A stretch of 64,000 bases of DNA, from the NCBI RefSeq assembly GCF_900114895.1, contig NZ_FOUO01000007.1, positions 62,001 to 126,000 of the forward strand, in the 5' to 3' direction. The DNA is from Ectothiorhodospira mobilis. Lineage in GTDB: Bacteria; Pseudomonadota; Gammaproteobacteria; Ectothiorhodospirales; Ectothiorhodospiraceae. This document shows positions 11,867 to 21,432 of this stretch, piece after piece (position 1 is the first letter of the stretch; the number at the start of each line of letters is the position of its first letter). A model generated the notes under the pieces. It worked only from the letters and a program-made list of their open reading frames with translations, had not been told where the DNA came from and ran no database searches. The position numbers were made by a program, and so were the translations under genes.

Positions 11867-13507
11867 TCAGGCGGGCGGGACGGACCCGCGCGGCTCCTGT
11901 GCGGGGAAGCGGATGCGAAAGCAGCTGCCGCCCGTGGGCAGCGGGAGGTATTCCAGTGTCCCCCCGTTGTTTTCGCACAGCTCCCGGGCAATGTACAGAC
12001 CGAGTCCCGTACCCCGGGTGCCGGAGGTGACGAAGGGCTCGAAGAGCTGGCGCAGGATGGCGGGGCGGACCCCGTGGCCTGCGTCCTGGACGTCCACGAA
12101 GGGGCGGGAAGCGGGGGTGTCCATGCCCCCCTGGATACGGATCTGTGGCGGCTCCCCATCCCGGGTGCCGTAACGCAGGGCATTCAGGCACAGGTTCCAG
12201 AGCACCTGGTGCAGTTGTTCCGGGTCGAAGCGCGCCTGCAGGACCTCGGGCCCGAGGCGCACCTCCAGCTGGGCCGGTGTCAGGTGATGATGGGCGCGGA
12301 AGTCCCGTGCGAAGGTCTCCAGCCAGGGGCCCAGGTCCAGGGTCTCCGAGCGGGGGGCGGCGCGCCGCGACAACCCCAGGACGTTCTCGATGAGGCGGTT
12401 CATGCGCCGGCTCTGGTCCTGGATGATCCCCGCCAGCCGGCGGTCCGGGGCCTCCAGGGTTTCGGACTCCCCCAACAGCTGCGCGGCGTGGCTGATGGCC
12501 CCCAGGGGGTTGCGGATCTCGTGGGCGATGCTGGCGGTCAGGCGCCCCAGGGAGGCCAGTTTCGCCGCCTGCATCTGGCGGCGAAGCTCCGCCGTGTCCT
12601 CCATGAAGATGAGGGTGCCCACGGCCCGGTCCACCCCCAGTCGCGTGAAGCGCACCCGCAACTCCGGGCCCCGGGCGTCGGCGGGGATGGTGTGCAGGTC
12701 CTGGCCCGCGGGGGCCGCCTGCAGCCAGCGGCGCCAGGCCGCCTCCACCCCGGGGGCGAGTCGCGCCAGGCGATGCGGCGTTGTGGCGGCCGGGTGCCCC
12801 AGCAGGGCCCAGGCCGCCTCGTTGATGAGATAGACCTGGCCGTCGTCGTTGACCACGATGATGCCCGACTGCATGCGTTCGATGATGTGGGCGTTGAGTT
12901 CGGCCAGGTTGGCCAGGTCAATGCTGTGGCGCCGCGCCAGGGCCTCGCTCTCCCGCGCCCGCCGCGAGAGCACCAGGGCCAGCAGGGCGGTGGCGAAGAG
13001 CCCGGCCCCCAGCAGGCCGGCCTGGGTGAGTCCGGCGTCCTCGGAGGGCTGGGTCAGGCCGATGCGCAGCTGGGAGATCAGCAGCGCCAGCGAGGCCAGG
13101 GCGGCGAAGAAGAGGGCGGGGCGGCCCGGTGCCAGCAGGGCCAGGCCCGCCACGGCCGGGATGGCCAGCATGCCCAGGCCACTGTCGACGCCGCCGCTGG
13201 CGTGGGTCAGGACGGTGATCAAGAGCACATCGGCCGTGCCCTGGAGGGGGATCTGCAGATCCGCTGCGGGACGCCGCAGGCGGGCCCCGGTGCCGAAGGC
13301 CAGGCTCAGGGCCACGTAGAGGGCGGCGGCGGCGAGGAAGAGGCGCGGGTGGCTGCTGCCCAGGGCCTCCGGGCCCGTGCCCAGGAGCATCAGGGCCAGC
13401 AGGAGTCCGGCGACGAAGAGGCGATAGAAGGAAAACAGGCGCAGTGCCCGCCAGGTCTCCTCCGGCGAGCGTCCCGCGGTGAGGCCCTGGGGCGTGTCGC
13501 CGCGCAT
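11867..13507 (-). CDS. pilS: Membrane sensor histidine kinase PilS
   Basis: PilS phosphorylates and dephosphorylates PilR in the type IV pilus two-component system. The 546-aa product has about six hydrophobic segments in the first ~185 residues, then a PAS-like domain (AHIIERMQSGIIVVNDDGQVY), a HisKA domain with H-box SIAHEIRNPLG, and an ATPase domain (NALRYGTRDG in the N-box position, GTGLGLYIARELCENNGG for the G2 region). pilS and pilR are adjacent on the same strand and almost certainly cotranscribed. Confidence 0.94.
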   Translation of the reverse strand: MRGDTPQGLTAGRSPEETWRALRLFSFYRLFVAGLLLALMLLGTGPEALGSSHPRLFLAAAALYVALSLAFGTGARLRRPAADLQIPLQGTADVLLITVLTHASGGVDSGLGMLAIPAVAGLALLAPGRPALFFAALASLALLISQLRIGLTQPSEDAGLTQAGLLGAGLFATALLALVLSRRARESEALARRHSIDLANLAELNAHIIERMQSGIIVVNDDGQVYLINEAAWALLGHPAATTPHRLARLAPGVEAAWRRWLQAAPAGQDLHTIPADARGPELRVRFTRLGVDRAVGTLIFMEDTAELRRQMQAAKLASLGRLTASIAHEIRNPLGAISHAAQLLGESETLEAPDRRLAGIIQDQSRRMNRLIENVLGLSRRAAPRSETLDLGPWLETFARDFRAHHHLTPAQLEVRLGPEVLQARFDPEQLHQVLWNLCLNALRYGTRDGEPPQIRIQGGMDTPASRPFVDVQDAGHGVRPAILRQLFEPFVTSGTRGTGLGLYIARELCENNGGTLEYLPLPTGGSCFRIRFPAQEPRGSVPPA

Positions 13508-13543
13508 GGCCCGGATGCGTTCGAGGGGTGGCGGCAGGGGCCG

Positions 13544-13783
13544 TTATTCTCGTGTAGACTCTGGGGTCATGGCGAGACGGCGGTGGTCCTCGGAGCAGTA
13601 TGCCCGATCGCCGTCGCGCACGGCCTCCTCCTCGGGCACATGCAGCCCGCAGTAGTCGCAGCGCACCATCCTGCGGCTGCCCAGCTGGCCCGGCGTGGGT
13701 CGCTTCACATCGGGGGTGCGCAGCAGCAGGCGGACCACCATGAACAGCAGCACGAGAGAGGCGATGAGAAACAGGATGTGCAT
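13544..13783 (-). CDS. Small membrane-anchored zinc-ribbon protein, PP0621-like
   Basis: The product is a 79-aa protein with one N-terminal transmembrane helix (MHILFLIASLVLLFMVVRLL), a short linker, and a Cys cluster MVRCDYCGLHVPEEEAV...AYCSEDH that reads as a zinc ribbon. Small proteins of this design near pilS in gammaproteobacteria are annotated as the PP0621 family, function unknown. I chose the ATG at 13783; the frame extends only to a TTG at 13816. It precedes pilS by 36 bases on the same strand, so a role linked to PilSR is possible but unproven. Confidence 0.75.
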   Translation of the reverse strand: MHILFLIASLVLLFMVVRLLLRTPDVKRPTPGQLGSRRMVRCDYCGLHVPEEEAVRDGDRAYCSEDHRRLAMTPESTRE

Positions 13784-13873
13784 CGGTCGCGTGAGCCGGT
13801 TTGAGTGATGTGGCAAAAGGTACTACAGAAACGGCGTTGGCGGTGAATCCCCCGGCCGGGACGTGGTCGGTGG

Positions 13874-13902
13874 TTGTCAGCAAAATCCATCCCTTGGATA
13901 CT
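13874..13902 (+). promoter_or_regulatory. Predicted sigma-70 promoter of sucCD, giving a leaderless transcript
   Basis: TTGTCA at 13874-13879 (5 of 6 to TTGACA) and GATACT at 13897-13902 (4 of 6 to TATAAT) are separated by exactly 17 bases. A start point 7-8 bases downstream would fall at about 13909-13911, on the sucC ATG itself. No Shine-Dalgarno sequence is visible before that ATG, which fits a leaderless message. Confidence 0.5.
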
Positions 13903-13910
13903 GCGAATCC

Positions 13911-15074
<1,164 letters not shown>

Positions 15075-15142
15075 TCCGGGGCGCGACACACCCAGGGCGG
15101 CGCCCGTGCCGCATGCGACGACGAGGCCGACGCGGACCTTCC

Positions 15143-16012
15143 ATGAGCATCCTGATCGACAAGCACACCCGGGTCATCTGCCAGGGCTTCACCGGCCGGC
15201 AGGGGACCTTCCATTCCGAGCAGTCCATTGCCTACGGCACCCGCATGGTGGGGGGGGTCACCCCCGGCAAGGGGGGGCAGCGTCACCTGGGACTGCCGGT
15301 GTTCGATACCGTGTACGAGGCCGTGGAACAGGCCGGGGCCGAGGCCACCATGATCTATGTGCCGGCCGCCTTCGCCGCCGACGCCATCCTGGAGGCGGCG
15401 GACGCCGGCATTCGGGTCATCGTCTGCATCACCGAGGGGATCCCGGTGCTGGACATGCTCCAGGTGCGCACCGCCCTGCAAGGGCGGGAGGTACACCTCA
15501 TCGGACCCAACTGCCCCGGCATCATCACCCCCGGGGAGTGCAAGATCGGCATCATGCCGGGCCATATCCATACCCCCGGCCGGGTGGGCATCGTCTCCCG
15601 CTCCGGCACCCTCACCTACGAGGCGGTGCAGCAGACCACGGAGACCGGGCTCGGCCAGAGCACCTGCGTGGGCATCGGCGGCGATCCCATCCAGGGCATG
15701 GATTTCGTGGACTGCCTGGAGCGCTTCCAGCAGGACGAGGGCACCGAGGGGATCATCCTGGTGGGGGAGATCGGCGGCACCGCCGAGGAGGCCGCCGCCG
15801 ATTACATCCGCGCCCATGTCACCAAGCCGGTGGTGGCCTACATCGCCGGCGTGACGGCACCCCCGGGGCGGCGCATGGGCCATGCCGGGGCCATCGTCTC
15901 CGGGGGGCAGGGCACGGCAGACCAGAAGTTCGCCGCCCTGGAAGCGGCCGGTGTGACGGTGGTGCGCTCCCCGGCGGACATGGGTCGGCAGATGCAGGCC
16001 CTGCTGGCCTGA
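15143..16012 (+). CDS. sucD: Succinyl-CoA synthetase alpha subunit
   Basis: SucD binds CoA and carries the catalytic phosphohistidine. The 289-aa protein begins [18 protein letters not shown]. It includes the CoA-binding Rossmann domain ([33 protein letters not shown]) and the ligase domain with [14 protein letters not shown] and the active-site segment [18 protein letters not shown] (GHAGA contains the phosphorylated His). It lies 68 bases after sucC. The ATG at 15143 gives the conserved N-terminus; a start at 15113 would add an Arg-rich stretch. Confidence 0.96.
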   Translation: MSILIDKHTRVICQGFTGRQGTFHSEQSIAYGTRMVGGVTPGKGGQRHLGLPVFDTVYEAVEQAGAEATMIYVPAAFAADAILEAADAGIRVIVCITEGIPVLDMLQVRTALQGREVHLIGPNCPGIITPGECKIGIMPGHIHTPGRVGIVSRSGTLTYEAVQQTTETGLGQSTCVGIGGDPIQGMDFVDCLERFQQDEGTEGIILVGEIGGTAEEAAADYIRAHVTKPVVAYIAGVTAPPGRRMGHAGAIVSGGQGTADQKFAALEAAGVTVVRSPADMGRQMQALLA

Positions 16013-16092
16013 TCCCCCCGCAACCGGCCCGCAACTCCGGTCCCGATCCCGTTCCCGGGTGGGGCCCTATCCTCCCTTGACTGCATACCGCC

Positions 16093-17751
16093 ATGGACCG
16101 ATCCCCTGACCCGCACATGCCCCAGACGATCCGGATCGCCCTGGCCCAGGTGAACCTCCTGGTGGGCGACGTGGAAGGCAATGCCGAGCGCATCATCGCC
16201 GCCGCCCGCGAGGCCCGGGACCGGGATGGGGCCACCCTGGTGATGTTCCCCGAACTGGCCCTCACCGGCTATCCACCGGAGGATCTGCTGCTGCGCAAAA
16301 GCCTGTTGCAGCGGGTCTCCCGTGCCCTGGAACAGCTGGCCCGGGAGACTCGGGGCATCGACTGCCTGCTGGGGCTGCCCATGGAGGATGAACAGGGACT
16401 GTTCAATAGCGCCGTGCTCCTGCGGGATGGGGGCGTGGTGGCGCGCTATGACAAGCAGATCCTGCCCAACTACAGCGTCTTCGACGAGAAACGCTACTTC
16501 CATCCAGGACGGGAGGCCTGTGTCGTGGAGATAGGCGGTATCCCCATGGGGGTGACCGTCTGCGAGGACATCTGGGCACCGGGGCCGGCGACCCGGGCCC
16601 GGGAGGCGGGGGCCGAACTGATCCTCAATATCAACGCCTCGCCCTATCACCTGGGCAAGCACGATGAACGGGTCCAGGTGTTGCAGGCCCGGGTGCGGGA
16701 GACGGGTCTGCCGGTGGTCTACGTCAATCTGGTGGGGGGGCAGGACGAGCTGGTGTTCGACGGTCATTCCCTGGCCATGGACGCCAGCGGCCAACTGTGC
16801 CTGGCGGCGCCCCCCTGGCGGGAACACCGGGCACTTTTGGAGGTGCACCGGGAGGACGGGCGGGTGCATCTCCGCGGCGGGGTGATGGCCCCGCCCCAGC
16901 CCCCCGAGGCCAGCCTCTACGACGCCCTGGTCCTGGGGGTGCGGGACTACGTCAACAAGAACGGCTTCAAGGGGGTGGTACTGGGGCTCTCCGGCGGCAT
17001 CGATTCGGCACTGGCCCTGTGCATCGCCGTGGACGCCCTGGGGCCGGAGGCGGTGGAGGCCATCATGATGCCCTACCGCTACACCGCCGACATGAGCCGG
17101 GAGGATGCCCGCGCCCAGGCGCGGCTGCTGGGGGTGCACTTTCGCGAGATCCCCATCGCCCCCATGGTGGAGGCCTTCATGGACAGTCTGGCGGAGGCCT
17201 TCTCCGGGCTGGCGGCGGACACCACCGAGGAGAACATCCAGGCCCGCTGCCGGGGCACCATCCTCATGGCCTTCTCCAACAAGACCGGGCGCATGCTCCT
17301 CACCACCGGCAACAAGAGCGAACTGGCCGTGGGCTATGCCACCCTCTACGGGGACATGGCCGGGGGATTCGCCCCCCTCAAGGACGTCTCCAAGCTCTGG
17401 GTCTACCGCCTGGCCCGGTTCCGCAACGCCCGGGGGCCGGCCATCCCCCAGCGGGTCATCGATCGCCCGCCCTCGGCGGAACTGGCCCCGGGGCAGCAGG
17501 ACGAGGACAGCCTGCCGCCCTACGCAGTGCTGGATCCCATCCTGGAGCGCTTCGTGGAGCAGGACCAGTCCTTCGGCCAGATCGTCGAGGCGGGCTTCGA
17601 TGCGGCCGTGGTGCGCCGCGTCATCGGTCTGGTGCTGCGCAATGAGTACAAGCGCCGCCAGGCCCCGCCGGGGGTGCGGGTGACGCGCCGCGCCTTCGGC
17701 AAGGACCGGCGCTATCCCATTACATCCGGCTATGGGCGGCTGCTAAAATAA
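16093..17751 (+). CDS. nadE: Glutamine-dependent NAD(+) synthetase
   Basis: Converts nicotinic acid adenine dinucleotide to NAD+ using ATP and ammonia released from glutamine. The 552-aa two-domain enzyme has an N-terminal nitrilase-type glutaminase (residues ~8-270) with the catalytic triad in FPELALTGYPPEDLL (Glu), YDKQILPNY (Lys) and VTVCEDIWAP (Cys), and a C-terminal synthetase with the ATP-pyrophosphatase loop GLSGGIDSAL and TTGNKSELAVGY. The start may be 16093 or 16117 (MPQTIRIALAQ); neither has a clear ribosome site. It is followed after 52 bases by glnB. Confidence 0.94.
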   Translation: MDRSPDPHMPQTIRIALAQVNLLVGDVEGNAERIIAAAREARDRDGATLVMFPELALTGYPPEDLLLRKSLLQRVSRALEQLARETRGIDCLLGLPMEDEQGLFNSAVLLRDGGVVARYDKQILPNYSVFDEKRYFHPGREACVVEIGGIPMGVTVCEDIWAPGPATRAREAGAELILNINASPYHLGKHDERVQVLQARVRETGLPVVYVNLVGGQDELVFDGHSLAMDASGQLCLAAPPWREHRALLEVHREDGRVHLRGGVMAPPQPPEASLYDALVLGVRDYVNKNGFKGVVLGLSGGIDSALALCIAVDALGPEAVEAIMMPYRYTADMSREDARAQARLLGVHFREIPIAPMVEAFMDSLAEAFSGLAADTTEENIQARCRGTILMAFSNKTGRMLLTTGNKSELAVGYATLYGDMAGGFAPLKDVSKLWVYRLARFRNARGPAIPQRVIDRPPSAELAPGQQDEDSLPPYAVLDPILERFVEQDQSFGQIVEAGFDAAVVRRVIGLVLRNEYKRRQAPPGVRVTRRAFGKDRRYPITSGYGRLLK

Positions 17752-17759
17752 TCCGCTTG

Positions 17760-17775
17760 TGGCATGTTGGCCGCT
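17760..17775 (+). promoter_or_regulatory. Possible sigma-54 (-24/-12) promoter of glnB
   Basis: TGGCATGTTGGCCGCT has GG at 17761-17762 and GC at 17773-17774, the exact ten-base spacing of sigma-54 promoters, with TGGCA matching the -24 consensus; the -12 half (CCGCT for TTGCW) is weaker. A start about 12 bases downstream would leave a short leader containing the AGGAAA ribosome site at 17789. Such matches arise easily by chance in GC-rich DNA. Confidence 0.35.
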
Positions 17776-17782
17776 TCCATGA

Positions 17783-18142
<360 letters not shown>

Positions 18143-18154
18143 GGGCGGGGCCGC

Positions 18155-18676
18155 CTAGCGGCGGCTCACCACCTCATCCAGGGGCCGCCGGTGGGACTCC
18201 TCCGGCAGCTCCGCCGGGTAGCCGATGCACAGCAGGGCCACGGGCCGCAGCCCCGGTTGCAGTTCCAGCGCCTGCAGCACGGCCGCCTCGTCGAAGAAGC
18301 CCACCCAGGTGGATCCGAGGCCCGCGGCCACGGCGGCCAGCTGGGCGTAGGCGGCGGCGATGGTGGCGTCCTGCAGGGCGAACAGGTCCCGCCCCCGCTG
18401 GCCGTACTGTTGCCCGGCACGCTCGGCATCGGTGCAGAAGACCAGGGTGACCGGGGCCTGGGCCACGAAGTCCTGGCCATTGGCGGCGTGCATGAGCCGC
18501 TCGCGCAGCTGCGGGTCGCTCACGCTGACGATACGGTAGGACTGCAGGTCCCCGGCCGAAGGGGCGGCCACCGCCGTCTCCAGGATGGCATGCAGCTTTT
18601 CCGGCTCCACCGGCATGTCCGTCTGATAGCGGCGCACGGAATGGCGGTGCCGGACCGTCTGAAAGAAATTCCACAT
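18155..18676 (-). CDS. Nitroreductase family FMN oxidoreductase
   Basis: A 173-aa flavoprotein of the NfsB/NADH oxidase superfamily. Members bind FMN and transfer electrons from NAD(P)H to nitro compounds, quinones or flavins; the substrate here is unknown. The FMN-phosphate region is RHRHSVRRY near the N-terminus, APSAGDLQSYR fits the APSAxNxQPW-like motif, and GLGSTWVGFFDE...LLCIGYP is the C-terminal flavin region. The ATG at 18676 has GAGGAG at good spacing; longer in-frame starts run into bamD. It lies 25 bases downstream of bamD. Confidence 0.85.
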   Translation of the reverse strand: MWNFFQTVRHRHSVRRYQTDMPVEPEKLHAILETAVAAPSAGDLQSYRIVSVSDPQLRERLMHAANGQDFVAQAPVTLVFCTDAERAGQQYGQRGRDLFALQDATIAAAYAQLAAVAAGLGSTWVGFFDEAAVLQALELQPGLRPVALLCIGYPAELPEESHRRPLDEVVSRR

Positions 18677-18701
18677 GCCCGCGTTCTCCTCGTGGTGTGG
18701 G

Positions 18702-19490
18702 TCAGCCTTCATCCTGCGCGGTGGAGCGGGCCGCCTGCCGCAGCCTTGAGGCCCGCTCCGGGAAGTTCTCCTCCAGGACCCGCAGGGCGTCCTGCGAAAG
18801 GTCCTCCAGGCCCAGGTGCCGGTAGGCCCGCACCATGACCTCCAGGGCATCGGGCACTGCCTCGGCCCCGGCGTAGTGTTCCACCACGTAGGCCCCGCGC
18901 CGGGCTGCGGCCAGCCAGGCGCCGCGGCGCATGTAGTGCTCGGCCACGTGGATCTCGTGGGCCGCCAGCTGGTTGCGCAGGTGGATCATGCGCGCGCGGG
19001 CGTCTTTGGCATAGCGGCTGTCCGGATAGCGGCGTACCACGATACCGAAGTCCTCGAAGGCCTGTTGCAGGGGGTGGGCATCGCGCCGCGCCGGGTCGCG
19101 GTTGAACAGGCGGTCCAGGATGCCTTGCTCGGGGCCGGCGTTCACCCGTCCCCGCAGGTAGTAGGCATAGTCCACATGGGGGTGGCGGGGGTTCATGCGC
19201 AGGAAGCGGTCGATGGCGGCCAGGGCCATCTCCGGCTCCTGGGCCTTGTAGTAGGCGTAGGCGATCTCCAGTTGCGCCTGCTGGGCATAGGGCCCGAAGG
19301 GGTAGCGGGCCTCCAGGGTCTCGTAATGGGATACGGCCTGCTCGTAATTGCCCCGCTCCAGGGCGGCCTGGGCCTCCTGGTAAAAGCGCTGGGCGGACCA
19401 ATCCTCCTTGGGGTCCTGGCCCATGGCGGCACAACCCACCGCTAGGAGCGGCAGCAGGGCCAAAAAGATGAGGCGTGCAACAGCAGACAT
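18702..19490 (-). CDS. bamD: Outer membrane assembly lipoprotein BamD (ComL)
   Basis: BamD is the essential TPR lipoprotein of the BAM complex that inserts beta-barrel proteins in the outer membrane. The 262-aa product has a signal peptide ending in a lipobox (LLAVGC). Five TPR-like repeats follow: SAQRFYQEAQAALERGNYEQAV is the first, with YPFGPYAQQAQLEIAYAYYKAQE typical of BamD. ATGs at 19523, 19499 and 19490 all precede the signal; I chose 19490 because it leaves a normal short n-region, but none has a strong ribosome site. Divergent from rluD, an arrangement common in gammaproteobacteria. Confidence 0.94.
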   Translation of the reverse strand: MSAVARLIFLALLPLLAVGCAAMGQDPKEDWSAQRFYQEAQAALERGNYEQAVSHYETLEARYPFGPYAQQAQLEIAYAYYKAQEPEMALAAIDRFLRMNPRHPHVDYAYYLRGRVNAGPEQGILDRLFNRDPARRDAHPLQQAFEDFGIVVRRYPDSRYAKDARARMIHLRNQLAAHEIHVAEHYMRRGAWLAAARRGAYVVEHYAGAEAVPDALEVMVRAYRHLGLEDLSQDALRVLEENFPERASRLRQAARSTAQDEG

Positions 19491-19582
19491 GGGAACCATG
19501 GGATGCGAATGATCGAGATCCACGAGTATAACCGACCTGCGGCATCGCGGTCTTCAGGCCCTGGGGCGGGAGAGGGCAGGGC

Positions 19583-20554
19583 ATGAGCACCGAACGCATC
19601 GAACTGGATGCCCGCATCCCCGAGGACCTGGCCGGGCAGCGACTGGACGCGGCCCTGGCCCGGGTCTTCCCCGACTATTCCCGCAGCCGCATCCGCCAGT
19701 GGATCGATACCGGCCGGGTGCAGGTGGCGGGGCAGGTGCGCCGTCCCCGCGACCGGGTGGCCGGTGGTGAGGTGGTGGCCATCCGGGCGGTCCTGGAGAC
19801 CGCCGCGCAGGATCCCGCCGAGGACCTGCCCCTGGATATCGTGCACGAGGACGCGGCCCTGCTGGTGATCCACAAGCCGGCGGGTCTGGTGGTGCATCCG
19901 GCGGCGGGGCATCCCAGCGGCACCCTGCTCAATGCCCTGCTGCACCACGCCCCGGAGGTGGGTGCCTTGCCCCGGGCGGGTCTGGTGCACCGCCTGGACA
20001 AGGATACCTCCGGGCTGCTGGTGGTGGCCCGTACCCTGGAGGCCCACACCGAGCTGGTGCGCCAGTTGCAGGCCCGCACCATGGGGCGGGAGTACCTGGC
20101 CCTGGTGCAGGGGGAGCCGGTGGCTGGCGGCCGCATCGAGGCCCCCGTGGGGCGCCATCCCGTGGACCGCAAGCGCATGGCCGTGGTCGCGGGGGGGCGT
20201 TTCGCCGTAACCCATTACCGGGTGGAGGCCCGTCTGAACGGTTTCACCCTGCTGCGGGTGCGCCTGGAGACGGGGCGTACCCACCAGATCCGGGTGCACA
20301 TGGCCCACCTGCGCCATCCCATCGTCGGCGATCCCGTCTATGGCGGACGCATGCGCCCGCCCCCGGGTCTGGGGGAGGCGGCCCTTGCGGCCCTGCAGGG
20401 TTTTCACCGCCAGGCCCTGCACGCCGCCCGCCTGAGCCTGGAGCATCCCCTTTCGGGGGAGCGGGTGAGCTGGGAGGTGCCCCTGCCCGGGGACATGGCC
20501 GGCCTTTTGGCGGCCCTGGGGGAGGGACTTCCAAACCCCGCCCACGGGAGGTAA
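19583..20554 (+). CDS. rluD: 23S rRNA pseudouridine(1911/1915/1917) synthase RluD
   Basis: RluD isomerises uridines in helix 69 of 23S rRNA. The 323-aa enzyme has an N-terminal S4 RNA-binding domain (LDAALARVFPDYSRSRIRQWIDTGRVQV) and a catalytic domain with the conserved Asp in GLVHRLDKDTSGLLVVA, plus ETGRTHQIRVHMAHLRHPIVGD. GAGGG precedes the ATG at 19583 with good spacing. The hairpin just past the stop (20565-20583) could end transcription. RluD, rather than RluA or RluC, is inferred from the S4 domain and the divergent bamD neighbour. Confidence 0.92.
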   Translation: MSTERIELDARIPEDLAGQRLDAALARVFPDYSRSRIRQWIDTGRVQVAGQVRRPRDRVAGGEVVAIRAVLETAAQDPAEDLPLDIVHEDAALLVIHKPAGLVVHPAAGHPSGTLLNALLHHAPEVGALPRAGLVHRLDKDTSGLLVVARTLEAHTELVRQLQARTMGREYLALVQGEPVAGGRIEAPVGRHPVDRKRMAVVAGGRFAVTHYRVEARLNGFTLLRVRLETGRTHQIRVHMAHLRHPIVGDPVYGGRMRPPPGLGEAALAALQGFHRQALHAARLSLEHPLSGERVSWEVPLPGDMAGLLAALGEGLPNPAHGR

Positions 20555-20952
20555 GATTCCGCTTCCGGCGGAGTGTCCGCCGGGACTTCTGAGGCAACAG
20601 AGGCTTGATTGTCGATGGACAGTTGTTGTAGCCGCATGCGTGGCGAGGCCGTCCAGGGCCTTCTGCCGGCGTGCCGCACGCATCTCCAGGGGGCCTCCCG
20701 GACGCGGTGATCCCGCCCCACGGGCGCCCTGGACGATCCGGCACGGCCGGTTCCGGGGAAGCCCGAACTTCTCTCGAGGTATGCATCACAGGCTCCGCGG
20801 GCCCAACCGCGGGGCGGGTGGGGATGACACCGTCCCTTTCCCGTGCAGCCCTTTCCCCGGAAAACCCGGACCTCTCCTCCCGCGCATGCCCTGCGGCCCG
20901 TGTGGCTGCGCGTCGTCACCGCAACCCGCCTGAGGCGGCGGAGGAGAGCACC
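20555..20952 (+). other. 398-base non-coding region before the mgtE cluster
   Basis: No convincing gene is seen. It begins with a perfect 8-bp hairpin with 3-base loop at 20565-20583 (CCGGCGGA-GTG-TCCGCCGG), without a following T run, which may end rluD transcription. The remainder could be a long leader of the downstream Mg2+-transporter operon. I cannot match it to the M-box or another named riboswitch by eye. A reading frame opens at 20671 but only becomes protein-like after 20953. Confidence 0.5.
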
Positions 20953-21327
20953 ATGACCCGAATCACCCACAACATCACCCGCATCTTCGGTCCGTTGCGC
21001 CGTTCCCCGGCGGCTGCCACCGATCCGGCCCGGGCCGCACCCCTGGAGCCGCAGGCGGAGGAGGTGACCCGCGCCTGGCGCCGAGGCGCCTTCGGCACGG
21101 CGCGCCTCGCCTTCCTGGCGCTGGCGGAGGCCTCGCAGATCCGGGTCCTGCACTCCATGGAGCCCGATGAGCTGCGCAGGCTGGGCAGCGGGCTGCCGGC
21201 GGCCACCGTGATCCGCCTGTGTGAGCGGCTGCCGCAGGAGCGGCGGCGTCCCCTGCTGCAGGCCTTGCCGCGTCAGCGGCGGCGTGCCCGGGACGGGCTG
21301 ACGGAGAGACGGCCTTCCCGTGTTTGA
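20953..21327 (+). CDS. Small protein resembling the MgtE N-terminal helical domain
   Basis: A 124-aa basic protein without predicted membrane segments. Its ATG at 20953 has GGAGGAG eight bases upstream. The second half (residues ~45-105) shows the L..L.P....ll..lP...v..l...lp spacing seen in the superhelical MgtE_N domain of the two proteins encoded just downstream, e.g. SMEPDELRRLGSGLPAATV and RLPQERRRPLLQALP. It lies 105 bases before the first mgtE on the same strand. I do not recognise a named family; a stand-alone MgtE_N-like partner of the transporters is the best guess, from pattern only. Confidence 0.55.
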   Translation: MTRITHNITRIFGPLRRSPAAATDPARAAPLEPQAEEVTRAWRRGAFGTARLAFLALAEASQIRVLHSMEPDELRRLGSGLPAATVIRLCERLPQERRRPLLQALPRQRRRARDGLTERRPSRV

Positions 21328-21432
21328 GGCGGGGCCATCCTCCCGTCATGCCACCGTGGCATCCTGTGCTGGGGACTTCCTCTGCTCCGATGCCTCCCGT
21401 GAACGCCGTCCGCCTGAATCCGGTACATCGCC

